Part shown: positions 13,795 to 26,200 of the stretch, piece by piece
Position numbering within the stretch: position 1 is the first letter of the stretch
Layout: every line of letters begins with the position of its first letter
From: Chionis minor
Taxonomy: Eukaryota; Chordata; Aves; Charadriiformes; Chionididae
Reading direction: 5' to 3'
DNA: 64,000 bases
Assembly: GCA_013398295.1 (NCBI GenBank)
Contig: VZSF01007904.1
Span: 161,360 to 225,359, forward strand
The notes under the pieces: model-generated
Database searches by the model: none
What the model was told of the DNA's origin: nothing
Seen by the model: the letters and a program-made list of their open reading frames with translations, nothing else
Program-made: the position numbers and the translations under genes

Positions 13795-16700
13795 ATTTCA
13801 TCTCCCAGAGGGAGGCTGTGCTGGGGAACAAGCCAGCACATCAGGATCATCCCTTTCGCAACTCCATGGCTTAGGACAAATCATGACTCATGGAGGGGGG
13901 AGGATTGGGAAAGTTGGGGCTGGCTGAATCACCCTGCTGCTGCAGGACAGGGCCCTCTGTCCCTGGATGTGGGGGTTCATGGACGGGCTTGTTGGACTAC
14001 TCTCCATGGAGGTGGACAAGAGGTCTGCAAGTTGGCCAGTTGAGGATGCGAGTCTTCCAGGTAGGGCCGAAGGGTGAGGGAGGAACAGGGGGAACTGGGC
14101 AGATCATGATGGGAGAGGGGCAACACTGATGCCTACCTGCTCACTGCTGCATGTCAGGAGAGAATGTATATCCATCTGAAGTCCCAGGCAATGTCTTCAG
14201 GACATATCCTCTGCTGGCTTCAACAATCCTGAACTTCAGTAAAGAGCAGCATTCTTTCTTGAAGGACATAGTGATACTCATCTCCTACTACATGGACTGG
14301 TCCTGGTGGAGGAAGCCAGCAGAAGAGCAGAACAAGTGCCTGGGGTGCACAGGGAAGAGGCAACAGAGCTCAAGGTGAGGACCTCAGCCAGCCAAAGAGG
14401 ACCACCATCACAAGAAAGCATCATGAGAAACAACAGACCCCTTAGTCTTGACCTCATGGACACATTCGAAACCACTCAGCAGCCCTGGTAAAAACCACTG
14501 CTGCGCTCTATTCAGCAGGGAAAAGAAAGATTTTAAATAAGGTTGTATCAACCTTTTATATTGACAATGGGACTGGTTATTATATACTGTGTGCCTGAGG
14601 TTCTTCCACTGAAAGGGGCGTAATGCAACACTGGGGGCAATTCTTGATTCCACTTACTCCCAATAATTATTACTTCTTGGCTTGTTGTTACACCATATAG
14701 TGTAATGTTATTGCTTGGAATGGTATGTTAACTTAGTTTTTACTGATACCATGTGTTCCCCCTCTTTTATCCCAGTAGTTTGTCAAGAACGGTTTTTCTA
14801 TGGATGGTCAAGGGAATATGATTCTAATATTACTGTAGATGATATGAAAAGTTTTATAGAGAGTATTCCACGTTTGAACTGCGAGCCCAAAATTTAGCCA
14901 TGAGGGCCTTAATCAGACATTTGAATTGCACATTTTGAACGCTCAGATTGGCTGGTGAAGTAGAAAAGGCACTCACTTGATTACAGGCAATAGCTAGTTT
15001 GAAAATCAAGATGCTAGACCTGCACTTAGAAACAACACAAAAACTTCTGAAAGATGGGAGATTTCAGGCATTATTTGTCTTCAGAAGCATGATTAAAAGC
15101 AGCCTGAAAAATATACAGGGACACATTGCTTACGGTGTTATTTCCATGAGTGGACCCATAAAACTGTGCCTGTTAATGTGACAGTACCTGTCTTTGCTGG
15201 CAGAGCTGAGGTAACACTTAGGTCCTGCAAAAGTCATAACAGAAGCTGCAAAAGGAGCTACAGACCAAGGTGTAATGACAATTATGAAGGAGCTGTGTAT
15301 GCTGTCTGGCCTGGCTGCAAAAATCTCCTTGCAGAAGTGGGCTTTTTTTATGCCTCTGTACAGAGATGTGCAAAGTAAGGACTGAGCAATGACTCCCTCC
15401 TCGCTCAGTCAGACAGGAGAGCTTGGACTAGCTCTGCACAGCCCTGTGATGCTCCCAGACAATGGCCTGGTGCAGAGCACAGCCCCACAAACACTCGGGA
15501 GGAGGAGATGCAGGAACTGTGCACTCACTGCACTTGAAGTGATGCCTGGGGTGGAAGAGCAGAGTGGAGCTGGGCTGCAGGCTGCTGAAAATTTCTCCAG
15601 GGACCGGAGCATAAGGATTTGCTCCACTAGTTTCTCTGCTTCATGCCAACATTTGCGGTGCCGTTTCTTTCTCAGGTCTGCATCCGGAGTCTATGGTTTA
15701 TCCACCTTTGGAAGCTGCTGGTTCAGCTACTGTGAGCAACTGCAGAAGGCAGGGGCTCTGCACATTCATCTCTGCTGCGTTCAAGATTTCTGTGTTTACT
15801 AACAGTATGCTTTCCTATTTGATCACCAAGGTATTTCTTGATATGTTTTATAGTAGAACAGGTCCAATGTGGAAAAGGAGGGGACTTTGACAGCAGATAG
15901 CAACAGCAGGCAGAATTTTCCAACCCCGCCAAACTTTTACGAGCGCTTCCATAATGGCATTTCCAACACTTGGGCCACAACTGCAGTGACAGTTGACGCC
16001 TCATACATCATAATCTGCTTTCTATTTAAAAACCAACAACTGTGGTTTATTTATTGTAGGTGATTACCTTTGCATGGGACAAATGTGCCTGGAAATTCCA
16101 ACACTTTTGTCTCGGCAGCAGGGGGGCTTGCACTGTCTGACACTGTGTTCATCATTGCAGTCATCACTGGGGCTGCACTCTCCTTGTTTTGCAGGTCACT
16201 GCATTGCCTTGAAATGTTACACGTCCACTAATGGCATGATTGCTGGAGCTTCAGAGCTTTCCTTAGGGTTTCTGGCACCCTTGGGTGTGTCTTTTTGGGG
16301 TTAAGGACCAAAGCTTTGCTCCTAACCCAAGACAGCTTCAGTTGTACTGGAAGCTGGTGGTGCATTTTGCAGACTCAGTGACTGCTTATGCAGGCTCAGA
16401 CAGATGGACATCTGGTTTTCTCTCTTTGGACATTCCCTTTATTTCACTTTCAAATTCTCAATGAAGCCAACTTTTGGGACATCATGTACCTGTCTGCAAT
16501 TCTTTCATCAGTTGCTTTTTGTGATTTGCATTGAGCACAAAGGAAATAGAGCTTTGTGTTTACCAGGATCACCCAGTGGTGAGAGACAGCCTGGAGTGAG
16601 GCTGCAATGACTCAAGAGGGGCAACCAGTGTATCACAGGGTACGATAAGGGGAGCCAAGGTGATAGCTGGCAGGACAAGGCCTATATAGCAAAGCAAGGG

Positions 16701-17807
16701 AAGGGGGCAGGGGGAACATGGTGGAGCAGAAGGTGCACAGCAGTTCACTAGGAGGGAGATGAGGTAGATCGGCTCCTCTTCAGCTTTTTCTTCAAGCACC
16801 CTTAGGACAAGGAGAAGTGAGTGACACCAAACCTACCAACTCCCACATATGCAACAATGAAAATACTTCTACTCACTGGCTTATCTAGCTTTGCTTTAAA
16901 AAGCAAAGGCAAAGACTTAGCTGTAAGGCTAAGAAGTAAACAGATTTTGGATTAAATGTTAGCTTAGGTGAAGTCATTTGTTCATGAGCTTCAGCCAAGC
17001 CACTGACTTTGCAAAGCACAGCTGGATTCAAAGCAGGACAAACACCTGTTCTGGAGATCTTCCAGATCCAGAACTGTCTAGTACTGAGTGTAACTGCCCA
17101 AATAAACCTAAGTATCTCTAATTTCTCCTCTTCCTACTCATACTTGAATAATAGTGTCTCTGTTAAAAAACAGAGAAATACATATCTGGACTGTCTCATT
17201 CAAATGAGGAAGGTTGCTCTTATGCACCCATCTCCGACCTTCTGAATGTGCATCTCCACCCCTGCACCCTCCACCCAGCCCCTACCCCCTGCCATGTCCT
17301 CTGAGACTTTGTTTACCAAGCTGAGGAGACCCACACCTTTGAAAGTCTGGCAATAATTTCTGCCCATATCTTGTAGTCTGGCCAGACCAACCCATTTCTG
17401 CATTGATGTAGCCTTAAAAATAAATCACCTTGGTAAGAGTTTCCCTTTACATTTTGCAAAAACAAAGCTCCTTGCTTCAGCCCAGCTCCATCATATCATG
17501 GAGAGTCCATTGGAAATGAAATCTTATATTTGAAAACCATCAGCCTCTGGAGATGATCAATAGGAACCCTTACCAGGATAAGGGTAACCACTTGAACCAC
17601 TTGGACCACAGACACCGTCAAGCTCTGCTGCACGCCTGGCCAGCTCAACTCCTTTCCACTTGACATCTTGTGAGGGGGAAAGTGCCATGCTGCTACCAAT
17701 ACAGTCCCTGCTGGGATTTAATGGCAGAGCATGCCATTTGGGCCATTGAGAGCCTCATTTAACTCTGAGATGCAATTTGCTTTGCAATGCTTCCCAGCAT
17801 CAATTCT

Positions 17808-17905
17808 GGGAAGACCTCGGTTCTGGTTTCAGACTGCTTTTCTTTGCACTCTCCACTCCCCATGACTATAACTCTCTTTTCCCATCTGCAAAATCAAGGT
17901 AATGC
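17808..17905 (-). repeat. MIR-like ancient SINE remnant, antisense
   Basis: Two blocks occur in the right order and spacing for an antisense MIR element: 'gaagacctcggttctggttt' (MIR: gaagacctgggttcgaatcc) and, 50 bases on, 'cttttcccatctgcaaaatc' (MIR: agtttcctcatctgtaaaat). The text between is diverged. Confidence 0.5.
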
Positions 17906-19560
17906 TCCAAAACTTCTTTACTGAGCTTTCTGAAAGAAAAGCTTGAGGTATTATTATTCCACAGGACTGGTGCAAAAGCTGTTGGTCCACAACTTTATAA
18001 ACATCGTAAGAGATTTGAGAGAGCAAAGGGTGAAGAACCGTCTATCTGCAAGGTTACAGCTACTGCTCCTGGTTTCCCTCTCTCATGTGGTATACAACAT
18101 AAAAAGTTGAATTTCAATGGGAATAGTTTGCAAATGAATCACTGTTTCTTAATGAGGGGGAAAGGAAAAAATAATCTGTATACATGTCTACATCCACCCT
18201 TTGCAGGGAAAGCTTAATAGTGGCTGCCGAGATTTGGGATACATGCGGCACACACCACACACAGGAACAAAGGGGCCCTAGGTAATTCTGGTAAAGATTA
18301 CTCTGCCATACTTATTTTTCAGAAAAAAACCTGACCTGGAAAGCATCAACATTGTTCCAGCATGAGGAGGCAATTTTTTTTCTTTTTGGGACCGACATGC
18401 AATCTTCTGAAGCTGAAATTGAAATTTCACGCTTCTGAGGACTTGGGACATCTTTTAGGGATCAAGCCTGTGTTCATCTCCAGTCTCTCCAGAGATGAGT
18501 AATGTGTTCAGATGCTTATTTGGAATTAGCATGAGGACAAAATGACACAGTGCTTCAGAGATGCATTTTTAAAAAACAAATTGGATCTTTTTGTTATTGT
18601 TTTTGTTAGGCACAGTTTTGGGGTAGAGGATCCGATGGTCGGGGTGGGGAGTATCCTCCTGTTGATCTGGTAAATACATCATCTAAATAAAATCTGTTCT
18701 AGCAAACAGGCGAGCCCAGAGAGATGAAGGAAACCACATTAAAAACATGATGAAAGTTGCCTCAAGGCTCCTTATGTCACACTTGGGCTTTGGCTGGTTG
18801 GGGTTTTTTATTTCTTCCCCCTTTCTTCCGTTAACAACCCAAACCCTAGCATTCTTCATTTTGGTGTTAAAGGCTGAGAAGACCCTTCAGCTTCTCCCCC
18901 AAAACGCACACACACATATGAGTGCACACTTGCATGCAACAGATGCCTGTTTCCTCCTGCCCAAGCTGCAAACCAAAGGTATATTAAAGGCTCACAGGCA
19001 AGAGGGATTTGGGTTCCTGTTTTTTTGGGGCCTTTCAGCAGCTGCCCTGCTGCATTTGGTGGAGACAAAGTGAATTTCATGGGAAGTAGTCAGCTTAACA
19101 CTGGTCGGAGACAAAGTAGAAAACCAGGATCCTTTGGCATCTCTCTGGGGCAACACAGAGCAGGAAGGGACAGTGCCCCATGGGGACCCTGTGCGCCCCA
19201 TGGGTCTGACCTATGGCTCATGACGCTGGAGAGGGGACAGAAAGAGGCAAACCCCTAAACACTGCATTATTTCTACCCTGTTGTGAACTCTCTTTAGCAA
19301 CGACAGAGCTAAATAAAACTCACACATGGTTTATTTTTGGATTAGCCCCCCGCGTCCCTCCACTCCCCTCCCAAACTGATTTATGGTGCTATTGTTCTCT
19401 GACCTAACACACCAAAAGCTTTGAGTTTTGCAGCTCCCTCCCTGCTCCTTCCATCATGCAGGTGTAACTGCTGTAAAAGTGAGGGAGAGGAGGGAGAGGG
19501 AGGAAGGAAATAGAAGAGAAAACAAGGGGAAAAAGTTGAGGCTGCAGACGCACACATCTG
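17906..19560. other. Non-coding, no recognised gene
   Basis: Unique-looking sequence with a short CA run at about 18905. Nothing recognisable. Confidence 0.55.
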
Positions 19561-21150
19561 CTTTCTGATTAATTCAGGGTATGGCACGCCCGTATGGGTC
19601 CCTTTTTATTGCTAACATTCCTTATAACTTAGCAACATTTTTTTACCTCCCTCCCCCCCTTTTCCTCCAAACTTCAGATGTCCCAGAGGAATGTTTAAAT
19701 TATTATGGAATCCCACAGGAGTTTGCCGCTTCCCTTTTTAATTTTTTCCATGCTAGTTGCTGGTTTTTAAAGCAGTGCCCAGCTTATTCTTTCCTACAGG
19801 CAAGCCCAGGGCTCCTTGTTCCGGCTCTGGCACAGAATTCCGTATAACTTTGTTCCCCAAATCCCTACGGGTTTATAGTGGGGCTATAATAATTTACTTG
19901 ATGCTGAAATTTGTGATTACCTCCTCTGATTTTTTGAGCTTTTGTTTAAATAAAAATGTTAAAAATACCAATTTAAGCCAATCAAAAAGGCATTACTGGC
20001 CATTTTTCACTTGGCTAGCTTTCACAGGCAAGCTGCAATCCTGTAAGGCAAACGAAATGCCTGGTGTTATTTAGCCCTAGGCACAGACTGATGTCTTTGC
20101 AGAGCCAGTCAGAAAAAAATCAATGTGTAGTAAAAAGGAAAAGGCTGTAACTGGGTTTTGACCTTTATGGTTCAGTGAGAGCAGGCAATTGGGGTTGCTG
20201 AAGCACTATTATAAGACTTGCTGTTTCTAACCTCATTAGCCCTCTTTGCCCTACAACCACCGCTCCAAGTTGGGGAAACGATGGCAGATGGTGAGAAATT
20301 GGCACAAGGTTTTCTAGAAAGTGTATAACAGGAAAAGGACTTAAATTTATTCTTCTCAAAATCAGGACAGCAGCTGTTGGCCTTCCTAATTTTTCTTTTT
20401 TTTTTTTCTTTTTTCTTTTTTCCCCCATCGTGAGCATAGCACAGAGTGACTCTGCCTGGCTCTGGCCTCCTTGTAATCCCTTTGTCTGAAGGGAAAATAT
20501 CTCATGGGCCTTATGAATGTCCCTTAGCAACAGTTGCTCCCAAACTAAAGACAGAAAAACCTCAGACCCAGAGCAAGCACGAGGTGACTCCACTAGGGAA
20601 TGAAATTTGTAAAACTCAAAAGTGTTTAAGGAGTCTTTTCTAAATATGGCACAAAGAAAGGAAAAAGAAGATGTCCAAAGAGTTAGGAAGGGTGACACAT
20701 CTTGAAACATTCCTTGTTAATTGTCTACATTGCCTTATCCAAGATGACTACTAAATTAAAATCCTAGTAAATTAAACAGTCAGCTTTATAAAACATATAA
20801 TTTATATCCATTTGAAGTCATGATACCCTTTTGATTAATCATTCCTGATACACTGTACATCAATAATTAAATGTCTTCCAGAAATGTCAATGCTTATCAG
20901 AAAATTACTAAGTTGGGAACACATTAGCCTTATAATTTACCTAATATTTATCTTTAATGCCTGAATTTATGATCCTATTTCTTACAAAGATTAGTAGTGA
21001 ATTAAATGTGTAAAACTTAGATCATGAACCTGCATTAAAAAAAAAAAAGGTGTAAGATGATCTGAAGACCATCTGAGGTACATTTCAAAGGATTATGGAA
21101 TAAGCATTATACAAAGAATTATAGAAATAACTGGGAGAGGTAAATAAAAA
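19560..21150. other. AT-rich repeat-poor stretch, possible conserved non-coding element(s)
   Basis: This part is repeat-poor and AT-rich (especially 20700-21150), with many TAAT, ATTA and AATAAA-type words and few long G/C runs. In bird genomes such stretches often prove to be conserved enhancers, but conservation cannot be seen from one sequence. The 181-codon minus-strand frame at 20165-20710 is low-complexity in part and has no recognisable domain. Confidence 0.25.
20390..20425. repeat. T/C-rich low-complexity run
   Basis: T blocks interrupted by single C residues and ending in C5. A minus-strand frame runs through it as a lysine run, which is a composition effect. Confidence 0.85.
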
Positions 21151-24100
21151 ATAACAGTTTTAGAAAGAAGTCTCAAGAATATTCTAGCACCAACAGCATT
21201 TATTCAGTTGCCCACAACCAGGGTGAAGAATCATTCCTGTCTTTCAACTGGAACGTATCAGGCTAGTCTGAAGAAAAAGATGTTAATGTATTATCAGTTA
21301 GATCTTGTCCTGCTTTGAAAAAAGAAAAATTGTCTTTTTATTTTAAGATGATTTTCTACTTTCTACTTCTTTTGAACAGCCACTGCACAGAATTGACTTT
21401 TAAAAGAACTAACCTTGCAGAGGGATTAATAAAGTGATTTGGCATTTATAGGACTAACATGAAGATCTACAATTACATTAGGTGGAACAGAAACAATTCA
21501 AGGCATCCTGGGCTTAGGAAGGAACTTTCCCTTAAAACAGCTTATTCCATAAATTGTCCATGGTGGGACTTTTGGCACTTTCCTCTGAGATCTAATACTA
21601 TCCACTGCTGGAGACAGAAACAATGGGACAGATTGTGAGGATCAAATTTGGAAACACCTTTTTTTTTTTTTTTTTTTAATAGTAAAGGTTTGTCTATCCA
21701 CTAAGCTTTTTGCAAGACTTGGTCATACTTATTTTGAGGACTCAGAAAATAAGCAAATACTGGCCACACATGTCATCAGTAGTGCCAGTTAACACTCTCA
21801 ATCCCAATATTTTGTCAAATAAAGTATTGCTTCTTTGTGTAAGAAATTTGTTGTTCATTAAGAAAACAAATTTCAATGAAAAAGCAATGCTACATTTTTG
21901 TTAGTGAACACTACTTTCAAGCCAGCTCTGCATACAAATGCCTTTGTGTATTAGTGAAGGAAGTTTCAGTGTCACCAATGAGATCTGGGAATCACGATGT
22001 GAGGAATGGTAATAGAGTTTTGGTTTTCCAAGCAAAGAAAGAGGATTCAGTTGCTGCTCTAAGAAATCTCCTCTTACCAACAAAGTGGAATAAGACTGAG
22101 CAGGGGATAACCTGCAACAGATCACCAAACCCAGCCATGTTTTGAAAGAAAGCTGGGTGACATGATCTAATGGAACTTGTCTATGTCTGTGCCGCCCTTG
22201 GCAGTATAAAGGCAGGGCATTCCTGACTAGGCAAGAGGGACATGTGTTTCGAATACCTTTTATGTCAGTTATCAAGTTGCTTATGACTTGGCACACCAAG
22301 ATGCTTGACTTCAAATTGTCAATGTACAAAGCCTCACATACTCCCTAAAGCCACTGGCTACCTCATTGCCTGACTCAGCAGTTTCTTGTACCAGCTGGTT
22401 TGGGTTTGGTGTGCAAAGAAATCTCCTCATGAAAGCCAGGTGGGTCCCAGGAGGTCATCCAAAATTCCTTGAAAGGCTTATTCCTTCAGGCACATTCAGG
22501 GCACGCTCCACCAGACTCGTGATCTCACAGAGGAATAAGCATTTAATACTAGAGGAAGACCGTAGGCCATGAAGCAATTTGAGTGAGAAGCCAGAAGGTG
22601 ATTTAAGGACATGAGAGCTGCAAGGTGCTGCAGTAGCCATCCAAGCAAGCACAGTGTTGCCATTATATGCCTGTGTGTTAGTGTCTCTTCCTAGCTTTGG
22701 CCATTTCTAGCATGGTTTGGACCTCCCTTCCCGTCAGGAAGAAAGGCTGATAACCTGCTGTCAGGATGGACTTTCCAGGGGAAAGGACTCAAAGAGGACT
22801 CAAAGAAGCTTCACCACAGCTTTAACACAAGGCAGCCCCAAAGTGACAACTCTTCTCTGATGTCTGTCAGCTTCTTTTGATGCCTGGAGGAAACCAGAAG
22901 TTTCCCTGGCAAAACATCTGACCTTGGTTGGATGCTCATCCCAGAAGTCCTGGTTCACTGGGACTTCAGATAGGTCCAGTACACCACAACACACCCCTTG
23001 GATATTTGTCCACAACACAGACACTGTTTGTGTCCTTCAGATGCATTTATTCAGGGAAATAACTACTTTGTCTGAGAATAGAGCAGTTCAGTGCATTTCT
23101 GCCCAGATAATTAAAACTACTCTTCCTTTGTGGACTCCGGAAAGGCTTGGAAAGGGAAGGAGCTGAGACTAGTCCTAGAACCTGGTAATTCCCTCTGTGG
23201 TGAAGAGTAATCGCTGCTTTTCCACTACCCAGGCAATAAGGAGAGGGCTATTAACTCCTGTTACTCCTCTGAAGGCTTGGCAAGGAAGATCTCAGTGGTA
23301 CCTTGAGCTGGGTGAAATATTTCCCCTGCCACTCAAGGGCACGTGCCACTTGCTTGCTTTCACATCTCATTACTCATCTTGGTCCCAGGCTTTTGTTTTA
23401 AAACATTTCAATCAAATGAGCTCCACCAGTTAGGCTTGTGGGGGTGCGGGGTTGGTAGTTGTGCTTGGTTGGGTTTTTTTTTCTAATTTCATTGTAATTG
23501 CAGGTCTCCACGCATGTGCTGCTTTGAAAGACTCTGTTCACCGGTACCCAAAATCAAAGGTAAAATTTGGGGGTAGGCAATCCCCCGGAAACGAGTGACC
23601 ACCAACTCTCCTGTGAACTGAGACAGCTAATACTACGTGCCTTTATGGGGAAAATTAATTTATGTGTAATTCTCCCTTCCATTTCTATGTGTGGTATCCA
23701 TGCTGTTTCAATTTCTCTGTGACAAAATGTATTATTGATAGGAACCAGACCTGTGGCTGCTTTAGTACTTAGATATCTAAATACTTGCCTGCAAGTACCA
23801 TCTATCACTAAAGCGAAAAACCATGTCAATTGCAATGTCCTTTGGGAAGGAGAAAACCACAATTCTTTCAAGATTTGCCAGTTACTTTACAAGTTAAGCC
23901 TGTCAGTTTAGCACTAAATCTTAGACTTAAAATGGTAAAATGAAAAAGAAAAAAAAAAAGTCCTTGTTTCAAAACTGGAAAATTGAGTTTGTCTGAGATA
24001 TTTTATGCTCGCATTTGGGACTCGCAATGATTGATTCATGGGTTTGGGAACTGCATGTGCTGACAGCTCTGAGTGTCCTGCCTTCACTTTGCGAGCATGG

Positions 24101-25599
24101 ATTAATTCTGTCGTAAACAGGCTGAAATGAAGAGATGGATGAGTAAACAATGGCACTCTCTGGCTTGCCATCATCTTCCACCTGTGAGCCATTGCCTTTC
24201 CAAGCAGCCAGCCTTCAGCTCAATCAGAGGTGTGAGGGTTTCCCTAATCCCCTCTGCAGCCAGATGCAGAAATGCAGAGGTGGCTGGGGTTGACTGCAGC
24301 CACCCAGACCATTAACATCCCAGTTAAGACCAGGAACATGCATCCCCTTCTTCAACAAAGCATGAGATCTTTGCTGGAGAAGGGTTGGACCAAAGCATTT
24401 CAGGGTGTAAAAACTGGAGCAACGCGGATCAAGACAGACGTGGTCTGGCTGCTGAGGAGAGCCAGAGCATCTCTTGCAATGCCCAGGGATTTTAAGCTTT
24501 CTGGGTGTGCACGAGGCACACAGCAGTTTGCTGATCCTGCAGCTCAGCTGTGCTTTGATCTGGTTGCTTTGCAACCACAAGGCTTGTGGCAGGACGAATT
24601 TAATGGGACCCTTTTCTCACTCTGCTGCCCGTCCCAGCAGGACCTGGCAGCAAGAGGCAGAAGGAGGAAGAGCAAAGCAGCAGTGTCATCTGTGGTGCTG
24701 GCCTACAAGTGGTGAAATGTGCCTATCTGCCCCTGGCAGTGACCTAATCACTACATCTGCCTTTTAACCTCATGTTCCAGCAGTGGGTGCAGTTCTAGGC
24801 ATTTTACAAACATCTGGAAAACAACCGTTCTGTAAATTTGCTGGACACAAACTTACCACTTTGACCCTTCCTGTGTGGTCGTCCCTTGGTGAGCTAGCAG
24901 CTGGCCTTGCTGCCCCCACACTGGGCATGTTTAGGACCATAAATCACAGGACCACACTCACTTGGCTGGGACAGAGCATCACCCGTACGGCTAAACAAGT
25001 GACGGGTCATCACGTGAAGAAGCATGCTCAGCATGCCTTTGTCCTTTTCTTTGCAAATAAGTTAGCATATATACCTTAAAATATCACCCGCAGCCACAGA
25101 TGCCATTAATAGACAACGATGACAGACTGGCTCAAGGACCTGCTCAGATTTTCTGCAAACACTGCAAATCCACACAAACTGCACCCCTTGTGGGTGGTGT
25201 TCTCAAAGCACTTCACTTTGGTCTAAACGCTGTCTGTGAGCAAACCCTGGATCTCTCATCCCAGGTCTTTGCCAGAGTGATCCTGGAACAGTGAAAAAGA
25301 GGATCAAGCCGAGGAAAGGAAAAGGGTATATTTATACTGGTCCCTATCAGGAGGGAGACCACAGGATCTACATTTGAAAGGAGAGGGTAAAAAATTCTCA
25401 TTCACAACATTTAAATAAAAACATCTTCTTTTTCCCTCCCACCCTGCCCTGAGACAATTTTCACAGAAATTACAGTCTTCAATTTCTTTTTTGTGGGTTT
25501 ACCGAAGAGCAGAAAAGTCCATCTTCTCATAAATAAAATAGTAAAACTCCACTAAGTCTGACGAAACAAAAATAAAAATAAGAAAAAAGAAACAAAAGA
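21151..25599. other. Non-coding, no recognised gene
   Basis: Unique-looking sequence with the T19 run. A short splice-bounded open stretch at 23504-23559 is discussed as a weak exon candidate; otherwise I see nothing recognisable. Confidence 0.55.
21659..21677. repeat. Poly-T run (T19)
   Basis: An uninterrupted run of 19 T, the longest homopolymer in the window. It could mark the antisense tail of an old retroposon, but no element body is recognisable on its right side. Confidence 0.9.
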
Positions 25600-26200
25600 A
25601 GGGATTGTTTCCCGGGGAAGGTCTAATAATTTTAGCTGCAGTTTGTAGCAGAGAATTAGTCCTGCTTACTTTGTTACTCCTAGGGGTCTAATTGTCATTA
25701 GACCTTAATTGTATCTTGGCGTGCTTTGCAAAGCAAAAGCTTGTGACACCATTGGATGTAATCATCTGCTCTTTTGATATGCATGTGTGTGTGTCTATTT
25801 TATCCTTTCATCTTTATATACACTAGGAAGTAGAAGCTGCTGTGATTCTACTGCACCTGACAGTTTTACCATCCAGACAGCTTTGTGGCCCATTCAAGAG
25901 CTCAGGCTCCTGAGACTGAACTGAGAGTGCTGTAGGGGGCTATGGCTGAGGATGTCTGAACCAGATACAGCCTTGTGAGCTCTTGTTTTATTTCTTCTGC
26001 CACCCCTTTTGTCTTGCTGCCACATTCAGCAGGTGTTGCTCTTCCTTTTGTAGCAGATCCTTTTGAAAACACATCAAAAGCTTCATTAGGCACAAGAAAA
26101 GGGATATTTGCTTAGGCTATATTAATTCCCTAATCACCATTACCATCTTCCATCACTAACAAATGGAAGTAGCCATAAGAGCTGTATTTTTAAAAGCTTA
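25600..26200. promoter_or_regulatory. Possible homeodomain-type enhancer region
   Basis: A perfect 8 bp inverted repeat with a 4-base spacer (25685-25704) contains TAAT-N4-ATTA, the spacing of P4-type paired-homeodomain dimer sites. A second TAAT-N4-ATTA is at 26131-26142. Several further TAATT words lie in between. About two or three such motifs are expected by chance in 64 kb of AT-biased DNA, so this is suggestive only. Confidence 0.2.

Larger units (their letters stand above)
9396..17807. other. Non-coding, no recognised gene
   Basis: Unique-looking sequence with simple repeats at 11.5, 12.4, 13.4 and 13.8 kb. The 13.7-14.4 kb part is GC- and G-richer than its surroundings but not CpG-rich. 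No exon with recognisable protein similarity was found. Confidence 0.6.

Noticed and set aside
16886..16910. Short stem ctttgct/agcaaag
   Set aside because: Seven base pairs only, with A/T-rich loop; not informative.
20165..20710. 181-codon open frame on minus
   Set aside because: Contains a lysine run from a T/C-rich tract and no recognisable domain.
21659..21677. T19 run as the poly-A tail of an antisense processed pseudogene
   Set aside because: No coding-like sequence is recognisable on the minus strand downstream of the run.
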